Part shown: one piece after another, positions 47,735-59,520 of the stretch
Numbering within the stretch: position 1 is the stretch's first letter
How the letters are laid out: the number at the start of each line of letters is the position of its first letter
Assembly: GCA_002794785.1 (NCBI GenBank)
Contig: NBBA01000006.1
Coordinates: 1,488,001 to 1,552,000 of the forward strand
DNA from: Coniferiporia sulphurascens
Lineage: Eukaryota; Basidiomycota; Agaricomycetes; Hymenochaetales; Hymenochaetaceae
DNA length: 64,000 nucleotides
Direction: 5' to 3'
Notes under the pieces: model-generated
The model's database searches: none
Told to the model about the DNA's origin: nothing
Seen by the model: only the letters and a program-made list of their open reading frames with translations
Translations under genes and position numbers: made by a program

Positions 47735-50700
47735 CTACGACCTAAAGCTGTTGCCCGCCTTCAAAAAACCCTTTCGGTCTGTGAGGTAGCCCGCACCCAC
47801 ATCCGCGCGGTCGCGCAGCCCAGCAGGCAACGCGGGCACGTCGGGTATCTCCTCTTCCTCCCACCTTGCGCGCCCCCGCATCCGCGTCGCCGTCCTCTGC
47901 AGATCCGCATCCGAGTCGTACAGCGCACCGACACGCCGCACGAAGCCATCGCGCACCCGTGCGCTCCGCTCCGCGTCCAGCACGCTGTAGCGCGAATACA
48001 CCGACGCTGAGCCGAGCGACCGCCGGTCGCTCACATCGTCGTCCTCATCCTCGTCGTCCCCAACCCCGTTGCCCCTGATGGTAACGCCAACGCCAACGCC
48101 GATGTCATCGCCTTTCTCATCGTCCTCCACATTCACCTCCGGGATCGCGTCCGGCCCACCACCTGACGCAACGTGCGCAAAGTACACGCGCTTCTCTCCA
48201 CGTGCGCGTGCCTCCCGGATGTACGCCGAGCTACGCGTGTCGACGAACTCCTCCGAGCTCGCCATCGCATCCGCATCCTCCTCTTCCTCCATCTCGCGGT
48301 CCTCGTCTCCGAAAGTGTACTCGCGCGCAACGTCATCCGCCCCGCCCTCAGTGCGCTTATGCAAGTCAACGTACAGCGCCTTGTAGTACGCTACGCGCGA
48401 AACAAGCTCGCGACCGTCCTGCGGCGGGAGGATCGGACGCATCGGGAACGGCGACTCCTTGCCGCGCCGTACGGGCGGGATCGGCTGGTCGAAAATGCCC
48501 GGCGAGTTCGGGCGCCCCGGCGCTGGCGTGGGCGAATATGCACCCGCACGTCGGCCCGCCACGGTCAGGGACATGCTGCGTAGCGGGGACGGCGAGCGTG
48601 TCCCGTACGCCCGCGCAGGCGAGAGGAACTGGCGGTCGGCGCTTGGCCGCCGCGCGTCGCCGTCTAGCTCCGCCGCATCCGGAACGCGCGGGAGAGGCCC
48701 CGTCGGGGGCGGCGAGGGCGGCGGGATCTGGTAGTACGCGAGTACACTCGCGCGGTTTGCCCTGAACTCGTCCTGACTGCCGGGCGCGTCTGTCAAGTCC
48801 TGCGTTGGCGTAACAACCAGAGCACGGGGGGGAGCGGGAGAGCGTGAATTTATGGAACGGCGGGCGGCGAGGCCTGACCGTGGTGGGGAGGATGCTGGAG
48901 AGGACCCAGGAGGAGGGGTGGGCGAGGGAGAGGAAGAAGGGAGTATAAAGTCGGACGAGGGCACGACGTTGTAGTTGCTATTTCGGCGATGATTACCATC
49001 CTCGCGTGCCTGCTGACCAACAGGCGTAGTGCTTCTTTCCTCCACGTCCACAAACACGTACGAGTCCGAGGTGCGTGCAGAAGGCGAGGACGCACTGGAC
49101 ACAGCGAGGTTAGGCGAGAGCTTATTCCGATTTATTGGGGAAGTTGGAGAAGCCGCTCTGGAGTTCAAAGCGGCGGCGATCTCCAGGGGACTTGGTGTGG
49201 GTCGATCACCAGTAACGTGGGTGTTGGGCGCTGAGATCGCCGCGGTCGACAGCTTTGAGGGTCCACTGTCGGCTGAAAACAGAGAGCCTCCAGGTACTGC
49301 AAAAGCAAACCCGTTCCTCAGTTTCCTCCTGACCTTTGTTTTCCCTGAAATGGGTGACTTTGTCTCAGCGGAAGAGGCGGGCCCAGGGCGCGGAGGCGAC
49401 TTCTCACGGTCCGCAGACCGTTCACCGTCCTCCTCGCGCCGCGTCCTCGGGCTTGGGACATCCATAGACCTCGCGCCCCGTTCGCTGCCTCCAAGCGGTG
49501 TATCATTGTTCCACGGGTGCACGTCCAGGCTGACGTCGCGATTTGGAAGGTCTGGCAAACTCAGAGGGCTAACCGATCTGGCCGCGTCTGCATTTGGGGA
49601 CAGCGTGTCATTAGACAGGTTCTGAGGGGCGTTCCTCGCGTTGCGCAGTTCCAGGGAGGATGTCGTCGTGGATAGTGAGGGTGGTTTTGCGGTCGACGAC
49701 GAAAACGTGCTAGCCGGGCCTTCAATCGGCGTTCCTGCGCGAGCGAAACGCTCGGCAATAGGCAACGACGGAGGTAGTGGGGGTACAGGCGGCGGCGGCG
49801 GCGGGTCAGGTCGTCTTTCCCTGTCTTTGTCTTTAGAGGACGAACGCGTCATCATGCGGAAGAGAGACCTCTTCCTCGGCGGCGTCATGGTTGGTGATTC
49901 TTCTTCCCCGCCTGAAGGGCTCGGCGGACGTGTTCTAGTCTTTTTCTCCTTTGGCTTCCTTAGACGTCCACGGCTTGTTGAGGATGCTGCAGAATCAGTG
50001 AGGTAGCCGTCAGGCCGGGAAGTCTGGGGCAACAAAGATGCGTTAACGGTTGCGAGGAAAGCCTCTGGGTCGCTCGACAGCGCAGACTCATCCTCTTTGT
50101 TCTTCTTTCCCTTTGTCTTTGACTTCTTTGTGAGCTTCGACCCACCGAGCTCATCACTCCCATAGCCATCTGCAACGTCCTTTCTCTTCCATCTTAAGAC
50201 CGACCTTCCTTTTCTCTCCCCTTCCGACTTATACCCACCGTCACTCTCGTATCCACCCTTTGCGCCACGTTGCTTGCTTTGCATGTCTTGTACGGTAGGG
50301 ACTGTGATCCTCAGCTTTCTCGACTCGGGGGGATTCGCGTCGTCCGGGTGTGCGTTGTCGACTGACGGTCGAACAAAATGAAGGTTGCCAGCTGAGTCAA
50401 GAGCGGAGACCTGCTCATCTATCATTCCAAGCTTCGGGCTCGGATTGGGTAATCGAGTGAAAATACGAAAGTTGTAAGGCGACATGGAAGAGTCCTCTGA
50501 GGTAGAATGGGACGTCGTAGACGCAGAAGACGAGGGTGTCATCAGGCCGGGGTTGGCGTGCTATTCGTGCATTAAACGCATGTGTGTGTCAGTATATAGT
50601 TTCCGCGAGAGAAAGAAGCCATGCCAACGCAGACATTCAGATATTCTGAGATGGGCCCCTCACCTCGACCGCCGCATCGTCTGCCTCTCCGTCCGCCCCA

Positions 50701-50822
50701 GGCTCCAACATCCACTTGACCATCGCCGAGTTGCGAAAACCAAGGTTAATTGCCGCGTCAAGCACGGACGCGCGCAGCTCGACTGACGCGGTCGCGTCTG
50801 CCGTCGGGGTTGCTGTGGACAT
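47735..50822 (-). CDS. Large intrinsically disordered protein, 994 aa
   Basis: Exons 50822-50664 and 50560-47735, with a 103-nt intron (GTGAGG..AATAG). Exon 1 encodes MSTATPTADATASVE then a short helix-like ELRASVLDAAINLGFRNSAM. Exon 2 is one long open frame rich in Ser, Pro, Asp and Arg, with poly-Pro (PPPPPPVPPLPP near residue 310), many SP/TP sites, basic clusters (KKSKTKGKKNK, KVRRKLRNG) and acidic stretches (EMEEEEDADAM). More ordered, probably conserved parts are RIFTRLPNPSPKLGMIDEQ at the start and LVSRVAYYKALYVDLHKRTE plus the end PALPAGLRDRADVGAGYLTD. It has no signal peptide or membrane segment. I recognise no domain. SP/TP density suggests regulation by proline-directed kinases. 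The single-exon body with strong codon bias makes the gene call solid even though the function is unknown. Confidence 0.85.
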
Positions 50823-53800
50823 TTTTTTCTGGGATTCTGATTGCCGTGAAATCGCAGATCGAAAGTTACGGTCCCTTTCCTTTGTTCTGTTTTCTTCCTC
50901 TTCTGGGCTCCTAAGCGAGTGACTTACGAAAGTGAAAGTGTGCGGTCGGGGACGTCGAAAGGCCAGCCTCCAACGAGCCTGCCGGGAAAGCGGAAAACGA
51001 GCGGGGTTGTGCGGCCAGAGGTCGACGTTTATGGGGACTAACGCCTCCGAGGACGCGTATCAAGTGTGCTGGCCAGCTGCGTGTACGAAAGCAACGCACG
51101 CCTGCAGCTCAGTCGAGGTGACGGTAAAAGACAGAACGGTACGGGGGGTGTACCTGGAGTCGCTTAACCCGTTTATTTTCCATAAGTACTTTACCTACTT
51201 GCATGACATCAGCGGCATATCGCCGCAAGTATTTTAAATATGTAATAACCCACCCCTTATTAGGGTTCTTTTCTCCCTTCCACACCTCCAATAATCCGCC
51301 AGAAAACGCTAAGCATTTTTAACATTTGACTAGAGGGGGAAACGTCTACCAGCTGGGGGTAACACGCTTACCAAACCGGCACCGTTGCGACGAGCAGGCC
51401 CGAATCAATGAAGGTAGAAGGAAGCATTTGTGGCAGGAGAGCGCCGCAGCAGTAATTACCATGGCGATAGCACGGGCACAACAGGACGTCCGTCTGCGCA
51501 GTTTCAGCTACTTAAATACCCAAGACACTCTTCCACCGACAACGAACCAGGAGCCGACCCAATGCCAGGCCAGCAGCAGTCGCAGTAATTACAGCAAACC
51601 CAGTTTCCAAGAGACGGCGTCCAGTTCATGCTCAAGGCAATCTAGAAGACTTCACACGAGTGCTGGCTACCGTTCTAACTGAATGCGAAAGAACCCATCA
51701 TCGCCCATTAGACTTAAGTAGCATGAGAACATAGCTGGAAAGGCTGTTATTCTTAAGAGCGGTGCCGGATAAAGTATAGGGCAAGTACAAAGCAAGGGCG
51801 TTACCAGGATCCCCCGTGGTAGGAAAGAACACACCCACGCCCTGCCTTCCTCTGTGGCCATTGCGTTAGGCTGAAGCCCGCATGCCCACTGGAGAAACAG
51901 TTGGGAGTGGACCTGATGCAGATAGCCAAGGAGAACCAAACAAGGTCTTGGAAAGGCAAGACGGAGGCGGCCAATTGGGTACATGCACCGCCTTGCGGCT
52001 TTCCAAGCACCAAGATGTTGGTTGCCTCTATAGCTTGAGCCAAAAAAGAAAGCTCGATGCAATAATAGCAAGAAGCCAAACGCGCCCGACGCAAAGATCG
52101 GAAGCTTTAGCTCCTCGGGGGCTTAGCAGTATGAGAAGGCAAGCATACATACTACTGTATGTGATAGTGTCAGATATGCGCACATCATGGCGCTCATGAA
52201 GATTTCGCAGAATGGGGAGCGAAGTGTACCGTCAATTCGGAGTGAGCGCGAGCCTGAGAGACTTGAACGTAGTGATGGCAGCGGTCTGAGTGTGATAATT
52301 TGATATCGTTCGGAGCTCCGAATTTATCAGAACTCCGCTGTTCCAAACACAGACAAATATACTTCCAAACATAACCAAAAGCACGCCCAGCAAAAATATT
52401 TTACTGGCTACGATAAGACAGTGTAACGTGTATGCGGCTTAAATAACTGCAACCAATTTCTGCAGTGAACGGCAATCGGTGTTCTTAACCTTATTTGGGT
52501 GATTTAGTCACACAGCCCAAAATATCGCAGAGCTTGCATAATCAAAGACTCAAAAGTGACACGTTTATCTGTGCGGCATTTCCCGACTACTTACGAGTCA
52601 CGACCAACAAACCGTCCGAGGCATGGAACTCAGAAACGGGCTAAGTATACTTTCACAGGGCCCCCTTCACAACTCTGAGTTAGGTCCAAATTTATACAAT
52701 TTATTGGCAGCACTGGTCTGAGGAGGGCCTGGAAAGGAGTGATCCTTTCGAAAACGGTTATTAATAATTTCCACGAGTCCGGCTCAACCCCTAGTCACCT
52801 AAGCTCACGCCCCAGTGAATTCCCTGAAGACAGATCTTCGTCTTCTGTTACTGCTCTCATGCTGCACCTCACCTCTAAATCTCGGACTTAGGGACTCTCC
52901 ACGCGCTGATTGACTCGGACATCGGATAGACAAGGCCTTCTCGTAACAGGCCCGAATGTCCGCCACGGTGTCCATCGTCAACGACCCGAGGCCCTCAACT
53001 CCTGCATCGCGAGCCACATGCAACGGGTAGCGTGGCTCTCTTGTCAACGTGTCCTTCGGACTCAATCATCATCAGAACAGCACGGACGAACAGCAACCTA
53101 ACACAGTGATAGTGCAGTGCCTTCGCGATCCGTTCGTCTCTACCCGCTCCTACTATCCGAGTCCATACTCCGGGACTTCGGCCTCGGCCTGTCGAAGCGC
53201 CTTTGCATCTAAACCACCTCCAGCATCGTCATCTAGGTTCTACACTTACAGCCATGTCCGCTTTCCCGCCTTCCGCTGGGTATCAGATGCCCGTGGTGTC
53301 TGAATGAAACGAAGATTTTTGTTTATTGCCGCGGTCGGACCGTGACCATGATTACGACCTTAAGACACAGACTCCTCTGATCGAGGTGATCGATATCCGT
53401 GTTTCTGTCTCTTGTGGCCACCAGCCGCAGTGCCATCATTTTCTCCGACTCTCCGGAATCCCGTCGTCGTGAGTGGGGCGGGGCGGGACCTGTACTCCGT
53501 CGCTCCGTCGGATCGCATTCTTAATATGCCTTTTTCACGCCGGTGTAAATACAGAGTGGGACGGACTCCCGAAAATCAAATGTAGTACACTACCTCAACT
53601 GTCCGAGCTCCCTGCATGACGCGATGCAATCATGAATCCGAACCTTTAGGTTCTAGTTCACCGCATACGTTCAGTACCAGTTCCGATATTCTCCTTCCGC
53701 CTTTCGGGTTCCAGGTTCTATAGTCGACAGCACACCTCTACAACTCCAACCTGATAGAAAGCAGGTTGACCTTCCTTTTTTTTTTTTTGGCAGAAGCACT

Positions 53801-55144
53801 CAGGCTCTATAGACTATAGTCTAATCACCAAGGGAGCCCGAGTCGGCTTTACAGCTTCTATTCTGATGATCCGCGATTCCGCATTGGATCTGCTACGTGT
53901 TATTGTAATTAGTGCTTGTCTAGCAAGTTCAAGTTGCAGCGGAGGCCAGTCGATAGCTCCTTTTCTTTTCTTCTCTTACCCCCGTTCCTTTTTTTTCAAT
54001 CAGCAATCGGCAGGTCACTTAGAACGGTACAAGTCGCAATAACGATACTCTCCTCCGCCTCCGCTCCGTAGCCCGTGACCTGCCGCTGGCCCACTCACTT
54101 TATCTACAAGTACGGGTCCTTTTTTTCTTCTTTTAAATGCAAAAAGAACATTTTTACAGTAATTCTCGGAAATTTCAAAGACCTCTCCGGTATCACTGCT
54201 AGTGAAGGGGCTCGGGGGAACGCGGGGTCCTTCAAGTGGTGTGGCAGGGATACAGTATCATGATGTCGTTACTGTATGCGCAGCGTCGCGTGGCGCGTAG
54301 GGGAAGTGGAAGACGTAATCATGCACTAGTATTCCTAAGTATTAAATAAATATAACGAAACGATATAAATAATGGATGGTCATATGAACATCCATCTTAC
54401 TAAGTGAACGATAACGCAATGATAACACCATATGATAAGAGCTATGATAGTTATAGTATACATAGCTCACGGTAGATGTATATAAGGAGAGCTGGTCTCT
54501 ACTACGAAATATATTGGTTTACACTGATAACCCACTTCGCCTGATCCACTACCACTGCACCTCATTGTCTACCACAACGTGCGTAGATTTTAAGACTAAG
54601 CTTACTGGATTTCCGTGCAAAGTCAGAGTAGTTTCTCTCCATCGGTAGATATTTTGACATGTACATGTACGTCATGATGTACAGTGTACTCAATAAAACA
54701 AAACGAGGACGAGGACGAGGACGGGGACACAAACCCGCCTTAAGCTTCTTCGACATATATACTCGAAAAAACTCTCTCGTTGTCGAAAATATTATCGATT
54801 GTCGAAGCGAGCTCGAGCTATTCCCGTACTTTCTTACTTACCATTACCTACTACTGAGCTAAATACTAAATAAAGCGTCCGGTCGGGGGTATACTTGGGT
54901 CTGTGGACGGGCGGGCGGGCGAACGGGCGTGAGCGAAGGTGGGGAGGCCTGGGGGCCTGAACGGGTGGTGGGGGGAGGGGGTACAGACAATATCGTTACG
55001 GATGGGGAGAGGACGGCGTCCGTGCGGCAGGGGGGGGGGGAGGGGGTACACGAAATAACTAATAATAGGAGTCCCATAAATCAAGAAGAAGGAAATAGAT
55101 CGTGCAATGGAAAAGGACAGATCATAGATCACGAAGCGGACACA
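50823..55144. other. Long gene-poor region
   Basis: Over 4 kb without a supportable gene. The first 400 bp are the promoter of the gene starting at 50822. Frames at 51326-51682 plus and 51667-52071 minus, and several of 60-90 residues elsewhere, show no domain. Poly(T) runs occur around 53782 and 53990. A GAGGAC hexamer repeat lies at 54705-54728, and the last 250 bp are G-rich on the plus strand. Confidence 0.5.
54705..54728. repeat. (GAGGAC)n microsatellite
   Basis: Four copies of a hexanucleotide, the last with one substitution (GGGGAC). Both strands are open over it, which creates shadow frames. Confidence 0.8.
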
Positions 55145-56675
55145 TTACACGAAGAGGACTGCAACAGCTCCGACCAAAAGCGTCGATGAAAGCAGGGACG
55201 ACAAACGACCGTATACTTCGACAGCGCCGCTGCTGCTGGATTTGTTGCCCGAAGGACCAGCCGAAGCCGTCGCCGAACCGCTCGCACTGCCAGTGGCCGT
55301 TCCCGTCGAGCTCAAGCCCGTAACGCTCGTATCGGGAGGCGTAACAGTCCCGTTCGTCTGCTCAAACACCTTCATATACGAGATCTCGAAATACGCATTA
55401 TCGTAATTCGTCGGGTCCGGAACGAGGTCCGAGCAAAGACCCGTCCCGCACGTCTGCTTGAACACGCTCGGCGTGCCCGCGAAGTTCCCGCAGACGGTGA
55501 TGTCGAGGATGAGCGACTGCGGGGAGATGTACGTGCTTGCGTCGCAGTCCGTCGTCGGGTACGCCGCCGTCGGGAGGCCCCAGCCGTCAGGGTTCGGCGA
55601 GTCCGTGGGCAGGTCCGTGGGGATGGCATTGCGCGGGAAGAACCACATGAAGAGGCCTGTTGCGTTCCAGTTGAGCGCGTACACCCCGCCCCCGCTCTGT
55701 GCGAAGGGCGCGCCGTACGACGCGCCTGGGACCTCGACGATGCATCCCTGGTTGTAGTCCGTCTGGTTGAAGCAGTCCGTCGAGACGAGGTTTCCGGTTT
55801 CGAGGGTGCTGGAGACGGAGGCGTTCGGGTGATTGCATCCGTTGAGCGAGTGTAGCGAGATGCTGTTTTGAGTCTGTAGGTTGACCTGGAAAAAAAAAAG
55901 GGTGTGTTGAGGCTTGGAGAATTTTTTTCCCTTCTTCCTCGACGTACCCCCTCAATAATGTCTATCTCTCCATTATCCGGCCACACAGGGCCTTGACTCC
56001 AAAACGCGGGCCAAACTGACCGTACCCGGGAATCAAAAGTCTTAGCGGAGAGAACTCTAAAAATAGAAGTCTGAACTAAAGCACATACCCGAGCACTAAT
56101 TAAGACCCCCATCATAAAACAGAAAAAAAAATAAGCAAAGCGACACAAAAACGGGAACCTCATAAAAATAGCGCAACGCACACCATATGGCAGGTGCACA
56201 GCATCAAACAGGACGAGGTTCCCGCTTGAGATGGTGTACGATGTAAGGATCTTGATGGTCGCACGGGTAAAGTTCGAGACGTTCGTGCCGTCTGTCGTGT
56301 TGTCGACTTTGATGATGTAGTTCCCGGCGTCGTTGAGGTAGGTGAGGTTCGCTGTCTGGGCCTGCGACTGGGACTGGTACATTACGTTGCCTGTGAGGTT
56401 TACGTCGGGTCCGCTGTAGAAGTCCCAGTTGTTCAGGCTAGGGAGGGGCGTCAGCTCCTCTGATGAAAAACGTGGAATAAGTGAAGTAGAGCCGTGTATA
56501 AGACAAACACGAGCTCCATGCAGACCGCATACACGCCCGTGGATAACGAAAAGGAAACTCACAAACTCTGGCCCTGATGGCTCTGGACGAGCTGGAAGGG
56601 GGTCGCAGCCCACACGCCCTGTAGGGCCGCCACAGCGAGGCCCAGTGCGCCAAGTTGTCGCCGGAGACCGAGCAT
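55145..56675 (-). CDS. GPI-anchored GH16 family beta-glucanase (laminarinase-like)
   Basis: Exons 56675-56563, 56437-56182, 56095-56089 (7 nt), 56015-55948 and 55885-55145, giving 394 aa. A signal peptide (MLGLRRQLGALGLAVAAL) is followed by ATPFQLVQSHQGQSFLNNWDFY, the usual start of fungal GH16 laminarinases. The substrate cleft block reads HLPYG|CS|VWPAFWSQGPVWP, and the catalytic motif is GEIDIIEG (E-x-D-x-x-E). The 7-nt exon TGCTCGG supplies Cys-Ser and the first base of Val; without it the conserved PYGCSVWPAFW cannot be formed. The C-terminus has a Ser/Gly/Ala linker ending in KSSSSGAVEVYG and a hydrophobic tail (LSSLLSSTLLVGAVAVLFV), so it is probably GPI-anchored. Likely role is hydrolysis or remodelling of beta-1,3(1,3;1,4)-glucan in the cell wall. 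Confidence 0.92.
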
Positions 56676-59515
56676 CTTAGTCTTGCAAAATCAAGAAACG
56701 AGAGGGAGAAGGAAAGAAAAGAGACGAGCATCAGGAGTATATGGGCGGCTTTTGTACACGCAGGGGGACGGGCACGGGGTGCACGCATCCCGCTCGCGTT
56801 TCGGGCATTGAGCTTGTGCGTGGGTGTCGTCCTGCATTCTGCTGGCCGGCGCGCGTGCTCGTTCGCTGATTGCCTGGTCTCCATTAAGCTTTTCTCCGCG
56901 CGGATCCGGAAATCCCATCTTTCGGCGGTGCACATCACGTGTTTCTTTACTCCTTCTCTCTTCTCCCTCGGCCTTGTTTACGTACTACGCGGTCCCGTAT
57001 CGTTGCCAATAGGGCCAGCTCCCGTGGCAAAGTACTCTGGCTCAAATGTATTTTGGTCAAGGTAATTTACACCACTTTTTCTGGGTTAACTATGCATCCT
57101 CTGTGGACTGAAAAGGAGCAGAAGCTTAGTCACCGGCATCCAGCAAATATGAACTTGAAGCGCTGCGTCCTCGACAGACGGCTACACCTTAAATAATATG
57201 CAAATACCACAAAACAACATGTCAACCCAGTACCCACAATATTAATGGCTATATAATCCTCTTTAAAACCTTCCACAGCCCAGAGTCCTCTCTCTTTCAT
57301 TCCACCACCGTCTCGCACTACACCCCTTGCGAGGACTCAACCATTGCTATGTCCTGTTTCTTACCAATTGCATCGATCATAGCGGTTGCTGTATAAACGA
57401 TGACCGGGGGCCGGTAAAAGATAATTACTGCAGGGGGCGAGTGGGTGGGACGTCCCCTTTGCGGCACAGTATTGGGTGCCGGTCAGTCCTCCATTGTTTG
57501 CCTTCTCCTCCGAGACTTATTTTGGGAGGAGGGAGGGTACCCTGTCCTCCCTCCCCCTCCCCCTCCCTTTTTATCTACCTACACGGAGTGTAACTTCCTA
57601 AATAAAATACTAGTCTGAAATGAATATTCCGGTATTACGTCAAAATAGTATTCGGACGTGGAAAGACTCCGAGTCGTTTGATTATGCTGAATATTTATGC
57701 CGACGTCAGACACCTGTATGATGTGAGATAATCGGTATGTATGCTTGGATATTAAGTACTAGGTCACTTGACGAAATACCAAAATAATTCTACTAGCTTC
57801 TATCAGTATTAGTACCAGTGTCTTTTGGTGACTCAAAAAGCACGCTAACTTGTACCTATGATTATAAAAAAAACGAGCCGAGTCCCGAGTTCAAGGACAC
57901 GGGGCGTGGAGAGTGGCGGAGAAGGTTACACGTAAAAAGGGATTACTGTAACTAACTGTACCTCATGCTTTTCGATCTCATGTATCAACATCAACATACA
58001 TATTAATTAATATTGATACTACCAATGCACACCACCGTAACGCACCACCGCTGCACCGACTCCGGCTCAGTGAACATACCTTCAAATCCCAAAGTCATCA
58101 AGTTATTCAAGTTGATACTACCTCCTCCGAGTCGGGCTCCGAGTCCGAGTCGTACTACCCGGGGCCACAGGACAGCTTTGCTTCAATTTTCTGTTGTTGT
58201 TGTTTTTTGCTTCTGCCAGTATTACTTATGTGCTGTACCAGGCGTCCGTGATCCCTGACAAGTTCAAGTTCCCCACACCCGGGCTTGCGCCCCCGGACTC
58301 CGAGTCGGAGCCGCCGCTTCATGTTACTTCAGGCTACACCGGTACGGTTGCCAGTGATACGATAAACCTTATTCCCTACTTACTCAACGAAACAGCACAA
58401 CTCCCTCAGGCTAACAAACGCGCGCAATGTGGCACGGCGTATAGCATGCAGCGTATAATATATAGAGAGCTATGTACTTGATATTATACCTATGTAGGCC
58501 TGTACCGACCCCGACCCACCCTCGACCCCCCGGCTTCAACCGACTCCGACCCGGGAGTCGAGGGATGCCGCCGCCCCCGAACGCGGGGGATGTCCGACCC
58601 AATCCAAGAGCCTGGGAGAAAGAAAAGAAAAGAAAAGAAAGACAAAGACAGAAACGAAAACAAAAACAAAACATCCGCGGGACGGTGTGGAGAGTGGAGA
58701 GTGACGAGCAAAGTGAGAGTACGGGGTAAAGAAATAAAGGGAAGAAGTGTGTGGAGGTGCGGGCCACGGTGTGATGGAGGTTGCGTACACGTGTGGGCGA
58801 GCGGGTGAGGTACGCATAAGAGGTGAGGTAAAAGGTAAGAAGCTAAGAGCTGGGGGATAAGAGCTAGGTGCTGGAAGCTAAGAGCTAAGAGAAGAAGTAC
58901 GAAGTAAGGGTAAGAAGTAAAAAACGAAGGGACAAAAAGTCCGAAGTCCAAAGTCCGAGGTCGGAAATCCGAAATCCGAGGTCCGGGATGCGGCCCGTGG
59001 GGGTTACGAGGATACGGGACTCATCGTAGCGCAACGGCGAGCAGCGAACGTGTTTTGTAGGAGGGGGGTAAGGTAGGGTAAGGGTAAGGGAAGTTAGGGT
59101 GGATGGTGGATGATTAGATAAACCTGCGGCTGAGGAGGGGGAGAGACGAGTCGTTCGAGATTCGGGGAATGGTCCAACTCGAAGAGGTCCGAGGCAAAGC
59201 ACTGGGCATGGACGAGAACAGGATGCAGATGCGGACACGGGCGTGGGCAGGCGCAGCGCGTAGAATGGGGGCGGGGGGCGGGAAGGGTCAGGGACGGGGG
59301 TACGAAATAACAAAGGGCAAGGCGAAAAACAAAAGAGAATTAATGTGACTTCAAAAGCAGTCCAGGTAGGCGTGAGATGGCGTGAAGAAGCGAAAAGAAA
59401 GAGAAGGGCAGGGATGGGGGATGGGGGAGGAGATACAAGTAAGTACGTCCCCCCTCGAAAGAATACCAAATAACAACGTATCGTATCGTATCATATCATA
59501 TCATATCACAGCACA
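56676..59515. other. Gene-poor region with simple repeats
   Basis: Promoter of the GH16 gene (about 56676-57000), then no supportable gene. Candidate frames on the minus strand between 58490 and 59469 are products of skewed purine composition. Repeats: AAAAGAAAAG near 58618-58640, degenerate TCCGA-type repeats (58120-58160 and 58930-58995), a G-rich tract at 59061-59102, and CATAT/CGTAT repeats at 59478-59520. Confidence 0.55.
59061..59102 (+). repeat. G-rich tract with GGGTAA and TTAGGG-like units
   Basis: Six runs of two to six G separated by TAA, TA or AA. It includes GGGTAAGGG and TTAGGG, so it resembles an interstitial, degenerate telomere-like stretch. It could form a G-quadruplex on the plus strand. 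Confidence 0.6.
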
Positions 59516-59520
59516 TCACA
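59478..59520. repeat. Pentanucleotide CGTAT/CATAT repeat
   Basis: Tandem TATCG and TATCA units, decaying to CACAG/CACATCACAG, immediately 3' of the minus-strand gene ending at 59516. Confidence 0.8.

Noticed and set aside
58885..59469. 194-residue minus-strand frame
   Set aside because: Composition follows the purine-skewed repeats of the plus strand; no domain and no splice context.
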